The position numbers and the translations under genes were made by a program. This document shows, in pieces, positions 23,939-35,299 of a DNA stretch of 64,000 nt; position 1 is the stretch's first letter, and every line of letters starts with the position of its first letter. The notes under the pieces are model-generated. The model was not told the origin of the DNA and did not search any database. It worked only from the letters and a program-made list of their open reading frames with translations. This DNA is from Aspergillus flavus (taxonomy: Eukaryota > Ascomycota > Eurotiomycetes > Eurotiales > Aspergillaceae): contig NC_092406.1 of assembly GCF_009017415.1 (NCBI RefSeq), positions 5,208,001-5,272,000 of the forward strand, in the 5' to 3' direction.

Positions 23939-25633
23939 ATGTCGTCCACACCAGAGTTCGATCCATATGCTGTTTTAGGCGTCCAGAAAGATGCGACCCT
24001 AGCAGATCTCAAAACCGCCCGTCGGGAACTAGCCTTCAAGCATCATCCAGATAAGGTCGGGAATAACTCTTCGGAGATGTTCCAGAATGTCCAGAAGGCC
24101 TTCGAGATCCTATCGGATCCCACGGAGAGACAGAAATATGACCAGAAGGTTCGCATCAATGAGCTCCGGAGGGAAATGGCGGCGCGTAACGCAACCGCGG
24201 GCGGTTCGACGTCCTACGCTCAACGGAGTAGCACGGTCCGCGAATATCGGGATGGACGTATCTACGAAGAGAGAACACCAGCCGATGTATACGACGACGT
24301 TCGGTTTACAAAGGAATCACGATCGACGCCCCGCAAGAACGATGAGTTTGGGATGCGACAACGGACGAGAGCATCGGAGGAAAAGAAGAAAACTAAGAGT
24401 GTTCCTGTCAGCTCTCCCCACCCATCGAAAGATACGGCGCGCAGCAGCTCCAAAACGACCCACACGGACCGGGCCAAGTACCGTACCAAGGAACGGCGAC
24501 GGGAAGCTTACGAGAAGATGTATGCTTCCTACGCCGGGTCCGAAGACGATGCCTCCGATTCGAGCGCGTCGTCCGTTTGGGTACGCGTGAAGCGTCCGTC
24601 GACCCGGAGTCGGGAACCGTCATCTCGGAAGACCAAACAAGCGGAATCTTCGCGCCGCTCCGAGCGACGGTATGAGGAGGATTACTCTGACGAATGGGAT
24701 AAACACGAGAAACAATATTCCACGGCCGAAAACTACATTCGCCGCTCCAAAGGGACGCTCCCTGTGGAGCGTGAACCTAGACAACGTTCTTCCCGCTCCC
24801 CCAATCAACGTCGGGGCTACGAATCGGCTGACCCAGAGTCTTCCTCCTCCCGGCGCGCCGGTAGGTCAAAACGGTCCACGGAAAGCGTGCGACCTGATAC
24901 CTCCCGCCACGGCTCATACGAGGATCTAGAGTCTTACGATCGTCCATCCCGCAGTTATGAAGCCAAGGTCCCACCCATGCCAACCTCCGCCACTGCTTCA
25001 GGGATGAAAGTCCCTTCATCTGTCCGGCCTTCCCTCCAGCCCTCGCGATCCGCGACTGCTTCTTATTCCCGATCAAAACGGGAAGGCAGTAGTCGTTCGG
25101 ATCCGGTACTTTTAGGCATGGTGTATTCTGACCCACCATCGCGTACTGCGAAAGTAAGAGGCGTGGATAAGTCGGATTCAGGATACTCAAGTCCGGGTAC
25201 TCCGGAGATGGCAGCCGGAGAAAACCCTCCTAAGATGTCGGCACGCTATAAGGTTTTTAACGACAAGCTTGTCAACGAGCCCGAGACCATTCTAGTAGAA
25301 CCAGGCATGCCGTCACAGCCTCACCCATCTCCAAGACACTCCAGAACATACTTGTCGCCTCAAGAACGTCTGCCTCGCGCCCCACCGAAACCGGTTCGGA
25401 GTAGTACTTACGCTTATACCCCAGAGCCGTCCAAGCGTTACGAACAGGTACGGCCAGAGACCTCTAGGCAATCGTCCAGCAGACAGTTGTTCGGCGAAGT
25501 GGACTACAGCTCTCGTCTCAAGGAGAAGGAGTTTAAATATGCCCGCGAAATCGGGCCGGACAAATATTCTCGTCACCACTACGACAGCTACAACCCCCCA
25601 CCTGTCGGAAGACGCCAGTCCACCTACACTTAA
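23939..25633 (+). CDS. J-domain protein with disordered SR-like tail
   Basis: Intronless, 564 residues. An N-terminal J domain at about 8-72 carries the catalytic HPD tripeptide at 36-38, so the protein can stimulate an Hsp70 ATPase. The rest is predicted disordered and very rich in Ser, Arg, Tyr and Pro, with many RS, SRS and RSS clusters, and has no Gly/Phe region, zinc fingers or C-terminal substrate-binding domain, making it a class C (type III) J-protein. Similar architecture occurs in fungal proteins of unknown role; an RNA- or condensate-linked function is only an inference from the SR-like tail. No membrane segment or signal peptide. Confidence 0.85.
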   Translation: MSSTPEFDPYAVLGVQKDATLADLKTARRELAFKHHPDKVGNNSSEMFQNVQKAFEILSDPTERQKYDQKVRINELRREMAARNATAGGSTSYAQRSSTVREYRDGRIYEERTPADVYDDVRFTKESRSTPRKNDEFGMRQRTRASEEKKKTKSVPVSSPHPSKDTARSSSKTTHTDRAKYRTKERRREAYEKMYASYAGSEDDASDSSASSVWVRVKRPSTRSREPSSRKTKQAESSRRSERRYEEDYSDEWDKHEKQYSTAENYIRRSKGTLPVEREPRQRSSRSPNQRRGYESADPESSSSRRAGRSKRSTESVRPDTSRHGSYEDLESYDRPSRSYEAKVPPMPTSATASGMKVPSSVRPSLQPSRSATASYSRSKREGSSRSDPVLLGMVYSDPPSRTAKVRGVDKSDSGYSSPGTPEMAAGENPPKMSARYKVFNDKLVNEPETILVEPGMPSQPHPSPRHSRTYLSPQERLPRAPPKPVRSSTYAYTPEPSKRYEQVRPETSRQSSSRQLFGEVDYSSRLKEKEFKYAREIGPDKYSRHHYDSYNPPPVGRRQSTYT

Positions 25634-26815
25634 CGAACCCATGATAACGACAGTAACTCGTTCCAAAGTATTCATTGGAACACAACACTTGGTACATTCA
25701 TTCTCAATTCTTCGTCTTTCTTTCAGTGGCCCAGAGCCTTTTTACTAGCATTTAGGCGGCTCGATTGCAGTTGATATCAGAAATGCTCAATGATATCCAA
25801 CAATGTACCAGAATAACCTACAAGGTGTCTGTCAGCACTCAATAGATGCCGACATATTTCTGTTCTTCGCACATTTTAAGATATCATTACTATGCCTTCA
25901 CGCTCAGAAACGGGCCAGGCTCTGATCCACTAAACCGCAGGCATATATGTTCTTTTATGACCACGATCCACATTTCTTGTTTTGCTATTACTACAATCAT
26001 TTTTTATTGAATCATATCGGCGTACGGATGGGACACTGTGATGAGTATTGATCATCCATTTTATTTATCAAGGGGAATGTCGGAGTAAATGACGATTGAC
26101 GATCATGACTGATGAATCAGCTTGGGAGGATTTACATAGTCTGGGAATTGGCACATAGCATATCAATTGTTTTTTTCACATGGACACTTGTTCTCAAATT
26201 GATAAGTCATAGACTGTATTTGGCTTGATATTTCTTATAGTCGTATATGTTGGTTTGTAGGTTTAATTCAGATTGAATATGCACTGTGATATATATCTCA
26301 TACCCCGCATTGTACTCCGTACTACATAAAATACGTTTACATACGAGCAGCCCATAAACAAATTCACCGACAATATACTATTGATTAAAAATCAATTGAT
26401 TCTATCCTCATTATAACCGAATGTAAATACATACAATTATCAAATTCTTCCCCTGATTTACCCACAAACAAACATTTACACGAAAATGGAACGAAACCGG
26501 ACGACAGAAAAGTGAAATGAGTGATAAAGATGACGGAAAATCAATTGGGTATGAGTGCATGACAGCTTTCCATCATTCTCGCTCAATTGGAGCTCATACG
26601 TATAAGGGCCCTTAGGCTTATCTCTAAAGAAGTTTCCTTTTTCTCCATGCGGCTGGAGAGCAGTTACATTCAAAAAGGTAAATAACCATCTAGGTAACGG
26701 GGTGAAATGGGGAAAGGGATGTGATATAATTAAAGTAGGGCGTTGGTTTGTCAATTGATGTCCTTTGACAGGGGAAGGCGTGGGGGAGCCATCCTTTGTA
26801 TGAAGATCGATCGGT
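25634..26815. other. Convergent AT-rich intergenic region
   Basis: About 1.2 kb between two converging genes, distinctly AT-rich, holding both 3' UTRs. A 92-codon minus frame at 26476-26754 has no recognisable domain. No terminator motif can be singled out. Confidence 0.6.
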
Positions 26816-29619
26816 TTACGGCTCGGTCCAGTCGACCTGGTCTGTCACGGGATCTGATCCGTCCTTGGAGTATGTGATACGCAGACGGAGGCGGAGTTTG
26901 GGTGGGAGAGCCTTGGGTACTGTTAGTATACCGAGAGATGGGTGGGGACTGGATAAACACTTACTCCATTTAAAGAGGCGACCTTTAGGAGTTGAATACC
27001 TTCCTCACCGGCCTCGAGGTCGGGCTTGTTGATTGCGCTGAGTTGAAGCCGTTGGCTCTTGGGTACCGCAGCCTGTAGTCCAACACCGGAGAAGCTAGTG
27101 AAGTTCGAGGAGTTTCGGAAACGAGCCTGGATCTGTGCATTGCCGCTGCTGCCCCGCTGGACCTGCAAAGTCAGAGAGAGGTCGTTCTTATTGAATGCAG
27201 TATGAGCAGGGGCAGCGGGTGCCGAGGGTGGAGGGGTGGAAGCCGCAGGTGCGGCGGATCCAAGGCCTCCAAGGAGGTCCATAGACGACGACGCCGGCTC
27301 AGCTGGACGGGGCGACGGGGTGTTTCCATTAGAGCTAAACAGATCCATGATGGCAGCTGTGTTGGACTGCGCCGGCTTCTGCGCCGGCTGGGGGGCAGGG
27401 GACGAGAGCCCTGAGTCCCCGCCGAGAATGTCTGCCAGCAGGTCGGCCGTATTTTGGGATCCGTTGCCAGTTGGGCTGGTTGCTGGAGCATCACCGCCCA
27501 TGAGGTCAAGGAGCATATCCTGTTCGGCTGGTTTGGCAGCCTTCTTAGTCTTGTCCTTGAGGATTTTGCTCTGACGCTTCTTTGTCGGAGCACCCAGGAC
27601 TCTCTGTTCTTCACGAATCTCAGGAGGTGGCATACGTTCCAGAACACCTCGACGAATCTGGTCGTAGCCGAAAAGATTGGTGTACTCCACAGCTCGTTGC
27701 TGGATTTCCACGCTCAAGTCGGCAGTTCGGCTATTCAGGAAGCGGCGGAGGCGTTCGACTTGAGCTGGCTCCGACATGCGCACGGTAAGCTTCATCGAAG
27801 CAGTGGTAATGTACTCGACCACTGTTTGTGATGCATATGTACTGTTGAGAATATTGTTGAATAGATCAACGAGGTCACTTTCCTTGACCTCCCTGACTAG
27901 CTCCTCTTCCTCGTACTGACCACCCCGAAGAAGGTTGTCGCCGTACTCTCCAATAACCCAAGTTGCAGCAAGAGTGAGACCCTCCTGCGAGATATCTTCT
28001 TTCAGCGACATGTAGAGCTTTTGCACGGAGTAGGTTTGCAATTCTGGGGTAGTCGCAATGAGACGCACAAAGGAGGATAAGATCTGCTCTTTGACATAGG
28101 CACCAGCCAATTTGAGGACCCGGAGGATCGTGTCAACATGCCAGCGTTTGTTCGGCGCAAAGCGATCGGCAGCAATGCCGATCTGAGTAGTCATCGCAGG
28201 CTTGAACTCGTTATCCGCGACTTCTAAGAAAGCAAGAAGCTCTCTGATGATAACACGGACGTTGCTTTCATTTATCAGCATGAAGCTAAGGTCAAGGGCT
28301 CGCCTTCTGATACTGATATCGGGATCGCGGAGACACTCCAGGATGGTGTTGCGATGCCTCTGCACAGCGTTGGGCTCGATCGCGACAACCTTGTTCAGCG
28401 TGTTAAGAGCCACGTAACGAATATTGTTGTCCTTATTGGTGAGGAATTTTCCGAGAATGTTGACGCCTAGGACTCTTAGACCCGAATCAGCGTCAATGTC
28501 AAGGATGGTGAGGACGGCCTCGTAGAGGATAGCGTTGCCGACGTTCTTTGTCGAATCAGTATTGGTAGCCACCTGGGCCAGAATGTCGTTAATCAGTTCG
28601 CTTGTTGCCGCGTCTCCTCTTGCTAGTACTCGAAGGAGGCGTAAGATCTTGACCTGAAGGAAGGGATCCGTGATTCCAGAAACGTCATGTTCCGGGGCGT
28701 ATCCGGAGGTTGTCAATCCCTTTAGAGCCCGTACGAGACCACCAGCCAGAGGTCGGAACATCTCGATCACGCCTTCTTGTCCTTCCTCAGCCTCCTCCGC
28801 TTCGCACATGTCTATTACCAAGGTCAAGCCGCATAACAAAACGCCATGGTTCCTGTCTGACAAGAGGGTCTTGGCCTTCTCTAAGAAATGTTCCTGCAGG
28901 TCTGGCACTTTGCGACATATCCGCATAGCACACAGCGCCGCCTTCCTCCTGATATATGGATTTGCGGTAGAAAGAAGAGACTCGACTTCCGGGAACAGAT
29001 CTCTGGACATCTCGACGGAGGCGATATTTCCCAGGGCGCAAAGGGCAAGTCCGACGATATATTGGTTGGAATGGTTAAGATCACTGTGATATATTAGCGG
29101 GGAAGATCCATGAAGCGTATTATCCATTCGGATTGTAACTTACTTCTTTAGCGAGTTTGTCACCAGTGTCAACACTTCTTGATTCTCATCTAGCAACAGC
29201 ATAGTACCCAGGTATCCCAATCGCTTGTCTGCGAAGCGGTGGGACGCCAGCAGTTTCAGACATTCGATCTGACCGAAGTGCGTCCGCTCACCGAGGGTGA
29301 AAAGATAAAGTAACTTGGCAACATTGTTTCTCCTGTCAATGGGTATGAGATGTCGGTTCAGGTGATGAATGCGTGAATGGCTGACCGTATGCCCGAATCA
29401 TGGCTCTCTTCCCTGAACGACGCACGAATGGCCGCGCTCTCTTTTTGAATCACCGCCCGTTCATCGGCGATTGTCTTGGCAGATCGTACATTTCGGATGA
29501 ATTGCTTGACTATAAATATTAGGCGGCGGAGAAAGAATTGTTAGCAACTAAGTTGCCAGGTAAGGGGATGCCAGTGTGGGGGGTTCCATTAGCAATGGAC
29601 ACGACTTACGGGATGTCAT
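26816..29619 (-). CDS. apl4: AP-1 clathrin adaptor gamma subunit
   Basis: Five exons (29619-29610, 29509-29386, 29332-29144, 29083-26965, 26911-26816) give 845 residues. Exon 1 is only 10 nt (ATG ACA TCC C). The trunk is the adaptin HEAT-like repeat domain (about 1-580; for example [32 protein letters not shown]). A Gly/Pro/Ser/Ala-rich hinge follows, with clathrin-box-like acidic LLDLMGGD and LLADILGGD motifs (about 630-760). The C-terminus is a gamma-ear (GAE) domain ending in VDWTEP. It is the large subunit of AP-1, which loads cargo into clathrin coats at the trans-Golgi and endosomes. Exon 2 uses an atypical GTCAGC donor. The last intron's branch site TACTAAC is followed by an AG too close to use, and the next AG restores the frame. 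Confidence 0.94.
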
Positions 29620-30448
29620 GGCGGCCACAGGGACCCCCGACGGGGTATTAAGGAGGGGGATGAAATGAAGGGGGACAAAAGAAGAAACGGAGGAGAAGAG
29701 AGCAATGCGAAGAAACCAGTCCACGCAACTCCAGGGCCAGATGAAAAGCGTCTAAACAATAATAGTAGCAGTAACGGCGTCGGTAGGTTGAGCCTCGCCC
29801 GTCCTCTGCGACTTGTCCGTCTTGGCGCTTCCCCCCTTTGAGTCTAGGGCCCCTCGTGCCGTGGACGTCTCCACGTGATCCGATGGCTTGGAAATCTGAT
29901 TCTCGACGGCCTGAAACTGCAGGCCATAAAAAATGTACTCCGTATCGTATTCGTATCGTTATCCCGTCCGCACCGCCCTATAAGGTACGTACTTCGGCGG
30001 TACCGCGGTTCCGAGGCCCGGGATCAGGTGGACGGCATGACGTGAGGGTTTCCAAGTTACTCCGTACAGAAATACGTAACTTTTCTTACTCAGAGGCTCT
30101 ACGGCCCCCCATGATCTCCGCTCGATGTGCCTTGTTCTCTGCATAATTCGTTGCAAATGTTGGATGCCAATGGTATAGGAAACACTTGTCGCGGTCCGAT
30201 GCCCGGCTGATCCGCGACTCCGACCATCTTCTCCCTTTTAAAAATTGGTCCCTGCGCAAATCATTCTACCTTGTCGACAACTATTTTTGACGAAGGATCC
30301 ACCTTCTCCTGGATGTACAAGTGTCCTTCGAGACAATCCTTTCCATCTGTTCACCGAAACCTTGAGAGATCTTATATTAAGTTAGACTGGCCCTTCTGTT
30401 TTAGAGCGCTTCTGCTAGGTTCACGGAACAAATGTGAGAAAAGTGTAT
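29620..30448. other. Divergent promoter apl4 / are2
   Basis: 829 bp head-to-head. It contains both promoters; no specific operator identified. A plus-strand frame of 102 codons (29838-30146) has no recognisable domain. Confidence 0.6.
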
Positions 30449-32388
30449 ATGACATCTAGCACTCCTGACTCCGCGAGGATGTCTTCTGCAGTATCACAGA
30501 GTAATGGCTCCCCGCTATTGCGGCCACGGGCTATCTTGAAGAAACTTGACGATCCTGCCAATCTCTCCTTGGAGAAAAGTTCTCTTGACTCGAGGTAGGT
30601 GAGACCGTTGAGCCGATTCCCATTTCCCATGAGTCTAACAGCTGCATGCCAGTGGACGTTCAACCCCTGTCGCCGAAGATGCCCCTCCATCTATTCAGTC
30701 TATATCGCACGCCAGAAAGCAAGCTAGAGCCCGGAATCGACTGTTCTATACCATTGATTATATTCCGCGCGTATCTCACTTCGATCCGAGGAGCGACTAT
30801 CATAACTTCCGCGGCTTCTTCACACTGTTTTGGATTGGGTTGTTTATCATGGTGGCCACTACCGCGCTTCGGAATGTAAAGGATACCGGCTCCCCGCTGC
30901 GGGTGAGAGTATGGAGTCTCCTGACGGCAAATGTCTGGGCAATGGGGTTCAGCGACCTCGCCATGGTGGTGAGTAGTGCAGCAGTCTTGCCGCTCCACCG
31001 CCTTTACAGGAACAGTAATGGGTGGCTGCGATGGGGAAGAGGGGGCATGATAGTACAAAGCATTTTCGAAGCAGCTTGGCTGATCCTGTGGATTAAGTGA
31101 GTCGAACTATAACTCCGCTTAGGACTAAGAGCTAATCAAACAATTAGTTGGCCATTTATGTTGCGCTGGACCTGGACTGCGCAGGTATTCTTTACTCTGC
31201 ATACCTTAACCTTTTTGATGAAGATACACTCTTATGCATTCTATAATGGGCATCTCAGCGAGACCGAGCGCCGCTTGTCCGCACTTGATAACCCTGGGTC
31301 TGTGTCAATAGATGCAGCTGTCGACCGGTATCCTGACCCAGCACCCCGTCGGCCTCCGACGCAGCGGCGTAGTAGCCATTCACGATCAGAATCGATTCAA
31401 GAGCTGCGCGAAGATTTGGCGACCGAATTGACCTCGCCGCTAGGCCATGTCACATATCCGCAAAACCTTACACTCCCCAACTACGTCGATTTCACTTTCT
31501 GCCCTACCCTCTGTTACGAGTTGGAATATCCTCGCAGCAAGGAGCGATCATGGGCAGAGATCGGCCTGAAAACGTGTGCCGTCTTTGGGTGTATCTTCCT
31601 GTTGACCCTCACAAGTGAAGAGTTCATCCTCCCAGTCCTGAGCGAGGCCAATACCCAGTTGCATTTGAAACAGAGCGCAGCGGATAAAGCCTTGATCCTC
31701 GCGGAAACAATCAATATGCTTATGTTTCCCTTTATGATCACGTTTTTGCTCGTGTTCCTGGTTATATTCGAATATGTGCTGGGTGCATTTGCGGAGATCA
31801 CCTGTTTCGCCGACCGTCACTTTTACTCGGACTGGTGGAACTCATGCGATTGGTACGTATACATAATGAATACAGAATCCCACCCGGACCTGACCAACTG
31901 ACATATTCGCCCAGGCTTGAATTCTCGCGCGAGTGGAACATTCCGGTTCATCACTTCCTTCGCCGGCATGTCTACTTCCCCTCCAAGACCCGCTTCTCTC
32001 AGTCAGTCGCCATGTTCATCACCTTCCTCGTGAGCTCTATCGCCCACGAGTTAGTGATGAGCTGCATTACCAAGAAACTCCGCGGCTATGGATTCGTCGC
32101 TATGATGCTCCAATTGCCTATTGTGGCAGTCCAGCAATCCAAGTACTTCCGGGGGAAGACGACCCTCAGAGTAAGCACCAACTACTCCCCTACCGAACCA
32201 GAACGAAAGAAAAAGGAACAAAAGAAGAGAAATGGGCACGTCTAATATATGCAATAGAACATATTCTTCTGGCTGTCGATGATCTTCGGTCTCGCTTGTG
32301 TGAGTACACCACCCACAACTTCTCTATCTCTATTACTCAACTAATAAATGTCTCTTGGCAGATGTGTGCACTATACGTTCTCGTTTAG
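30449..32388 (+). CDS. are2: Sterol O-acyltransferase (MBOAT, Are1/Are2)
   Basis: Six exons (30449-30594, 30653-31096, 31148-31852, 31915-32170, 32258-32299, 32362-32388) give 539 residues. A Ser-rich cytosolic N-terminus is followed by multiple membrane segments. The hallmark FYSDWWN motif of sterol/diacylglycerol acyltransferases is present, as is the presumed catalytic histidine in SSIAHELVM. It should esterify ergosterol with acyl-CoA at the ER for storage in lipid droplets. The last two exons are tiny (42 and 27 nt; NIFFWLSMIFGLAC and MCALYVLV). The intron-1 acceptor was placed at 30652 because the earlier AG is only a few bases after the CTAAC branch site and breaks the frame. The upstream in-frame ATG at 30449 is used; a second ATG ten codons later is the alternative. 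Confidence 0.92.
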
Positions 32389-32915
32389 AGAAATGCATCT
32401 CTATTAGACTACAAGATTTTTTGATCTGTACTATATAATACCGGGGCTCGGCGATATATATACACATATATACTCTGATTTAGATTGTATATTGAGTGGG
32501 CCTTTCCTCTTTGTGTGGATAGGATAGTGGCTTTCTACTTGTCATTGTCTTTTGTGCTAATGTTTCGTCGTTGCGATTGGACTTAGATTTTCGTGATGTT
32601 AGAGTATGTTATTTACGCTAGACCGGGCTGTGACTATTATTTTTTGTTTCCCTCTTCTATTTGCCTTCAAGCGTTCGTTGATAAGAGCTAAATACGATCG
32701 CATACAAAGCCCAAGAAAGTAAACCAAGTTCACCTATATAATACGAGACCATTCTTAGAAACCAAAAACCAGACAGAATGAGGACGACCGAAAGCCTGCA
32801 ACGCCAATGGTTTATACCAACCATGTATCCAAAAGTAAGGTAAGCAAGATGACGTGAGCCAAGACGATGGGCGTGGGGATGTTGAGATGCCAATAGCATG
32901 TCCCGTTCTCTAAAT
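32389..32915. other. Convergent intergenic are2 / SLC35F6-like
   Basis: 527 bp of AT-rich DNA holding two facing 3' UTRs. No gene seen. Confidence 0.65.
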
Positions 32916-34424
32916 TTAGATATGTTCGATCGGCTCTTCTGGCAGCAGCAATTCTCTCTCCCTCACTCCACGGGGAAGACATGCCTTGAGTGGTGGGCGT
33001 ACAATGTCGTTAAACAGGAAGGTTCCATACACAAGTAATGCGAACCCGGCCACCTGAAGCCATTTAAAGGATTCCCATCCGAGCGCCAATGAGACAAGCC
33101 AAATGAAGAGTGTTCGGCAAGTGTCAATCGTGCTGCGGGATGTAGCGGAAACGGAACGGGTAACGGAGAGGCCGAAGAAATTGAAGCCACTGTAAAAGGA
33201 TAAATGTTAGCCAATGCTCTTAGGTTTGATCAACAAGTACTAGGGAGGTAAAGGGTGTGACTGTACCCAATACTGATCATAATCAGTACACTGGAGATAG
33301 TGATAGCTCTGTTACTGAATACCTGATGCCATCCCTCCTTGACATCAAAGTATCCATAGCGGCCAGCTTCCGTACGGCCTATGGACAGATATAAAATAAT
33401 TGACCCGATGACAGTTACAGAGAAGCCGAAAACACCTTCCCAGCCAACAACTTGGAGAGGGTCCATAGCATAGTGTTCCAAGATCCATTCTTCCAGCACG
33501 AATTGCGAGGCAGTAAAGATCTGGGCTGCGGCGATAAGGAGAACACCGATAATAGCCTGAACTGCTTCAGGGGTCTTTGCAAGAGCGCGGGCTTGCATCG
33601 AGACGTGTGCTACAGCTGCCATGGCATCCTCACGTGTGATATCGTGGTTCTGGCTGTCACCAAAGAGGGCACCTGCAAGGCCTACCAGTGCAACTCCCAG
33701 GACGACCACAAAAAGTGCCATCCATTGATAAAGGTAGAGCTTCCGGTGGAGAAACAGAACACTGAATAGCCCAACGAAGAGTACTAGCGCACCACGTGTC
33801 ATTTGGTAAATACTTGCTGCAACAAAGAGCAGACCGACGTTCATAAGGGTGGTGCCTGCGATGTCACAGCATGCCGGGGCAGCAAGAAGAAAGATCTTCC
33901 GGCCATGTAGCCGTATACGCCCGTCGTGCGCGTGCGCGGGCTTTGTAGGGTCATTGGGGAGGTCATCCCCACCAATCGCATTATCCTCGACCGTATCGTC
34001 GATGCCGTCATTTTCCGCGACAGGGTGATAGCCACCGACTAAAAGGGGGGATGATTGGTTCGAAAAGCGCGGTGAGATGTATGCCTGGTAAATGAATGAG
34101 AGTAGGACCACGAGCCAGCTACCCATTTCTCCAATGAACATCTGAATCCTATTGTAGAACCAAACCATAAGTCGAAGCACGAGTCAGAAGATGATATGAG
34201 AACGCCTACGTTTGGATAACAGGCTGCTCAAAGAGCTGGCGATCACTTGGATCCGAGGAATCACAGTTTTGCACGCATTGCATATCCTGTTCATGGGTTT
34301 TAGCAGAAAGCAGACAACAGGACCTGGTAAGGGATCTAACCTGGTACTTGTTGAGGATGGTATTGCAGACACCGGTCACGAGCATCATCGTGACCAGGAA
34401 CGGAATCATTGCTTTGGTCGCCAT
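32916..34424 (-). CDS. SLC35F6-like drug/metabolite transporter
   Basis: Four exons (34424-34341, 34286-34210, 34148-33267, 33189-32916) give 438 residues. About ten hydrophobic segments match the DMT/nucleotide-sugar transporter-like fold. The N-terminus ends the first helix in NTILNKYQD followed by a short Cys-containing loop, then QMFIGEMGSW; a 45-residue acidic hydrophilic loop follows the second helix, and a second internal half ends in WLVSLALGWESF. The order and motifs resemble SLC35F6/C2orf18 homologues, placed in endomembranes. The substrate is unknown. The exon 3 acceptor is AATAG at 34149, giving IQMFIGE in frame; the nearer AG would shift the phase. Confidence 0.85.
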
Positions 34425-35299
34425 GATTTCTCACGGGGCACTACGGTGCCCTGGAAAGAATATGCCGAATCAAAAGGTCTTAGTCGTGGTGGAGAGAGAA
34501 AGCTGGCGGGCTGAGAGATAAGGACCCGTGTCTATCCGGGGGAGTCTTGGAAGCAGTAGACAAGATGCTCCTCTGAGAAACTAGGCGCTATAGCATAGAA
34601 TGAACAATACAGTGTAGGAAGGCTTCTATTGACAGCCTATCCCGGAAATTGACAATAAGGTTGTTGGAGAAGGACAAAGAGTGAGGAATCAAGAAGAGAG
34701 GGAGCGATGGGGCGTCCTTATCAGCAGCTGATCATCCCCCGAGCCTTGGCACGTGGACCCGGGGATCTGCCGTATCTTACACACCCACTGGTATCGAGCT
34801 TTACCGCCGCGTTCCATGGAACAGCCGCAAACCATGTCAACTTCTACTAAGACTTTCATTGCGACGTTCTTGTTTCTTTACCCAAACTTTGAAGATGTGG
34901 ATATTATATTTGCTTTCGATAGATAGCTCCGTCGCCTGGAAAGAGACTAAGGGGGTAAGAAAATGAAGAAGAAGATTTGAAATATAGCAAGAGAACAAGG
35001 GCTCTTTCAACAATTCACAGATGACCTTTTGCTCGCTCCTTGAAACGCCACGGCTAAGCCAACTATAGATGAACAGGGAAATCGAAGTGGTCCAAGGGTG
35101 TAACAGAGACAAGAGTGACAGACGTAAAAGAAAACAAAATCACAAGCATAAACAAGTGGCCCCCCACACTGGCCTGGTCTTAATATACATAAGTCATCCG
35201 TTTTTATGCCGAAGAGATAAGCCGCAGCGCCTTCACCTGCTCATGGTCATTAAGTTTTTTAATTTTTAATTCCTTTTCTTCTTTTCGTAAAACACCGTT
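34425..35299. other. Intergenic: transporter promoter, med15 3' flank
   Basis: 875 bp. The first ~400 bp is the promoter of the transporter gene; the rest is the Med15 3' flank. A minus-strand 91-codon frame shows no domain. Confidence 0.6.

Noticed and set aside
29084..29127. Alternative start of AP-1 gamma at an open ATG-led stretch (MDNTLHGSS)
   Set aside because: It translates an intron; upstream exons supply the conserved adaptin N-terminus.
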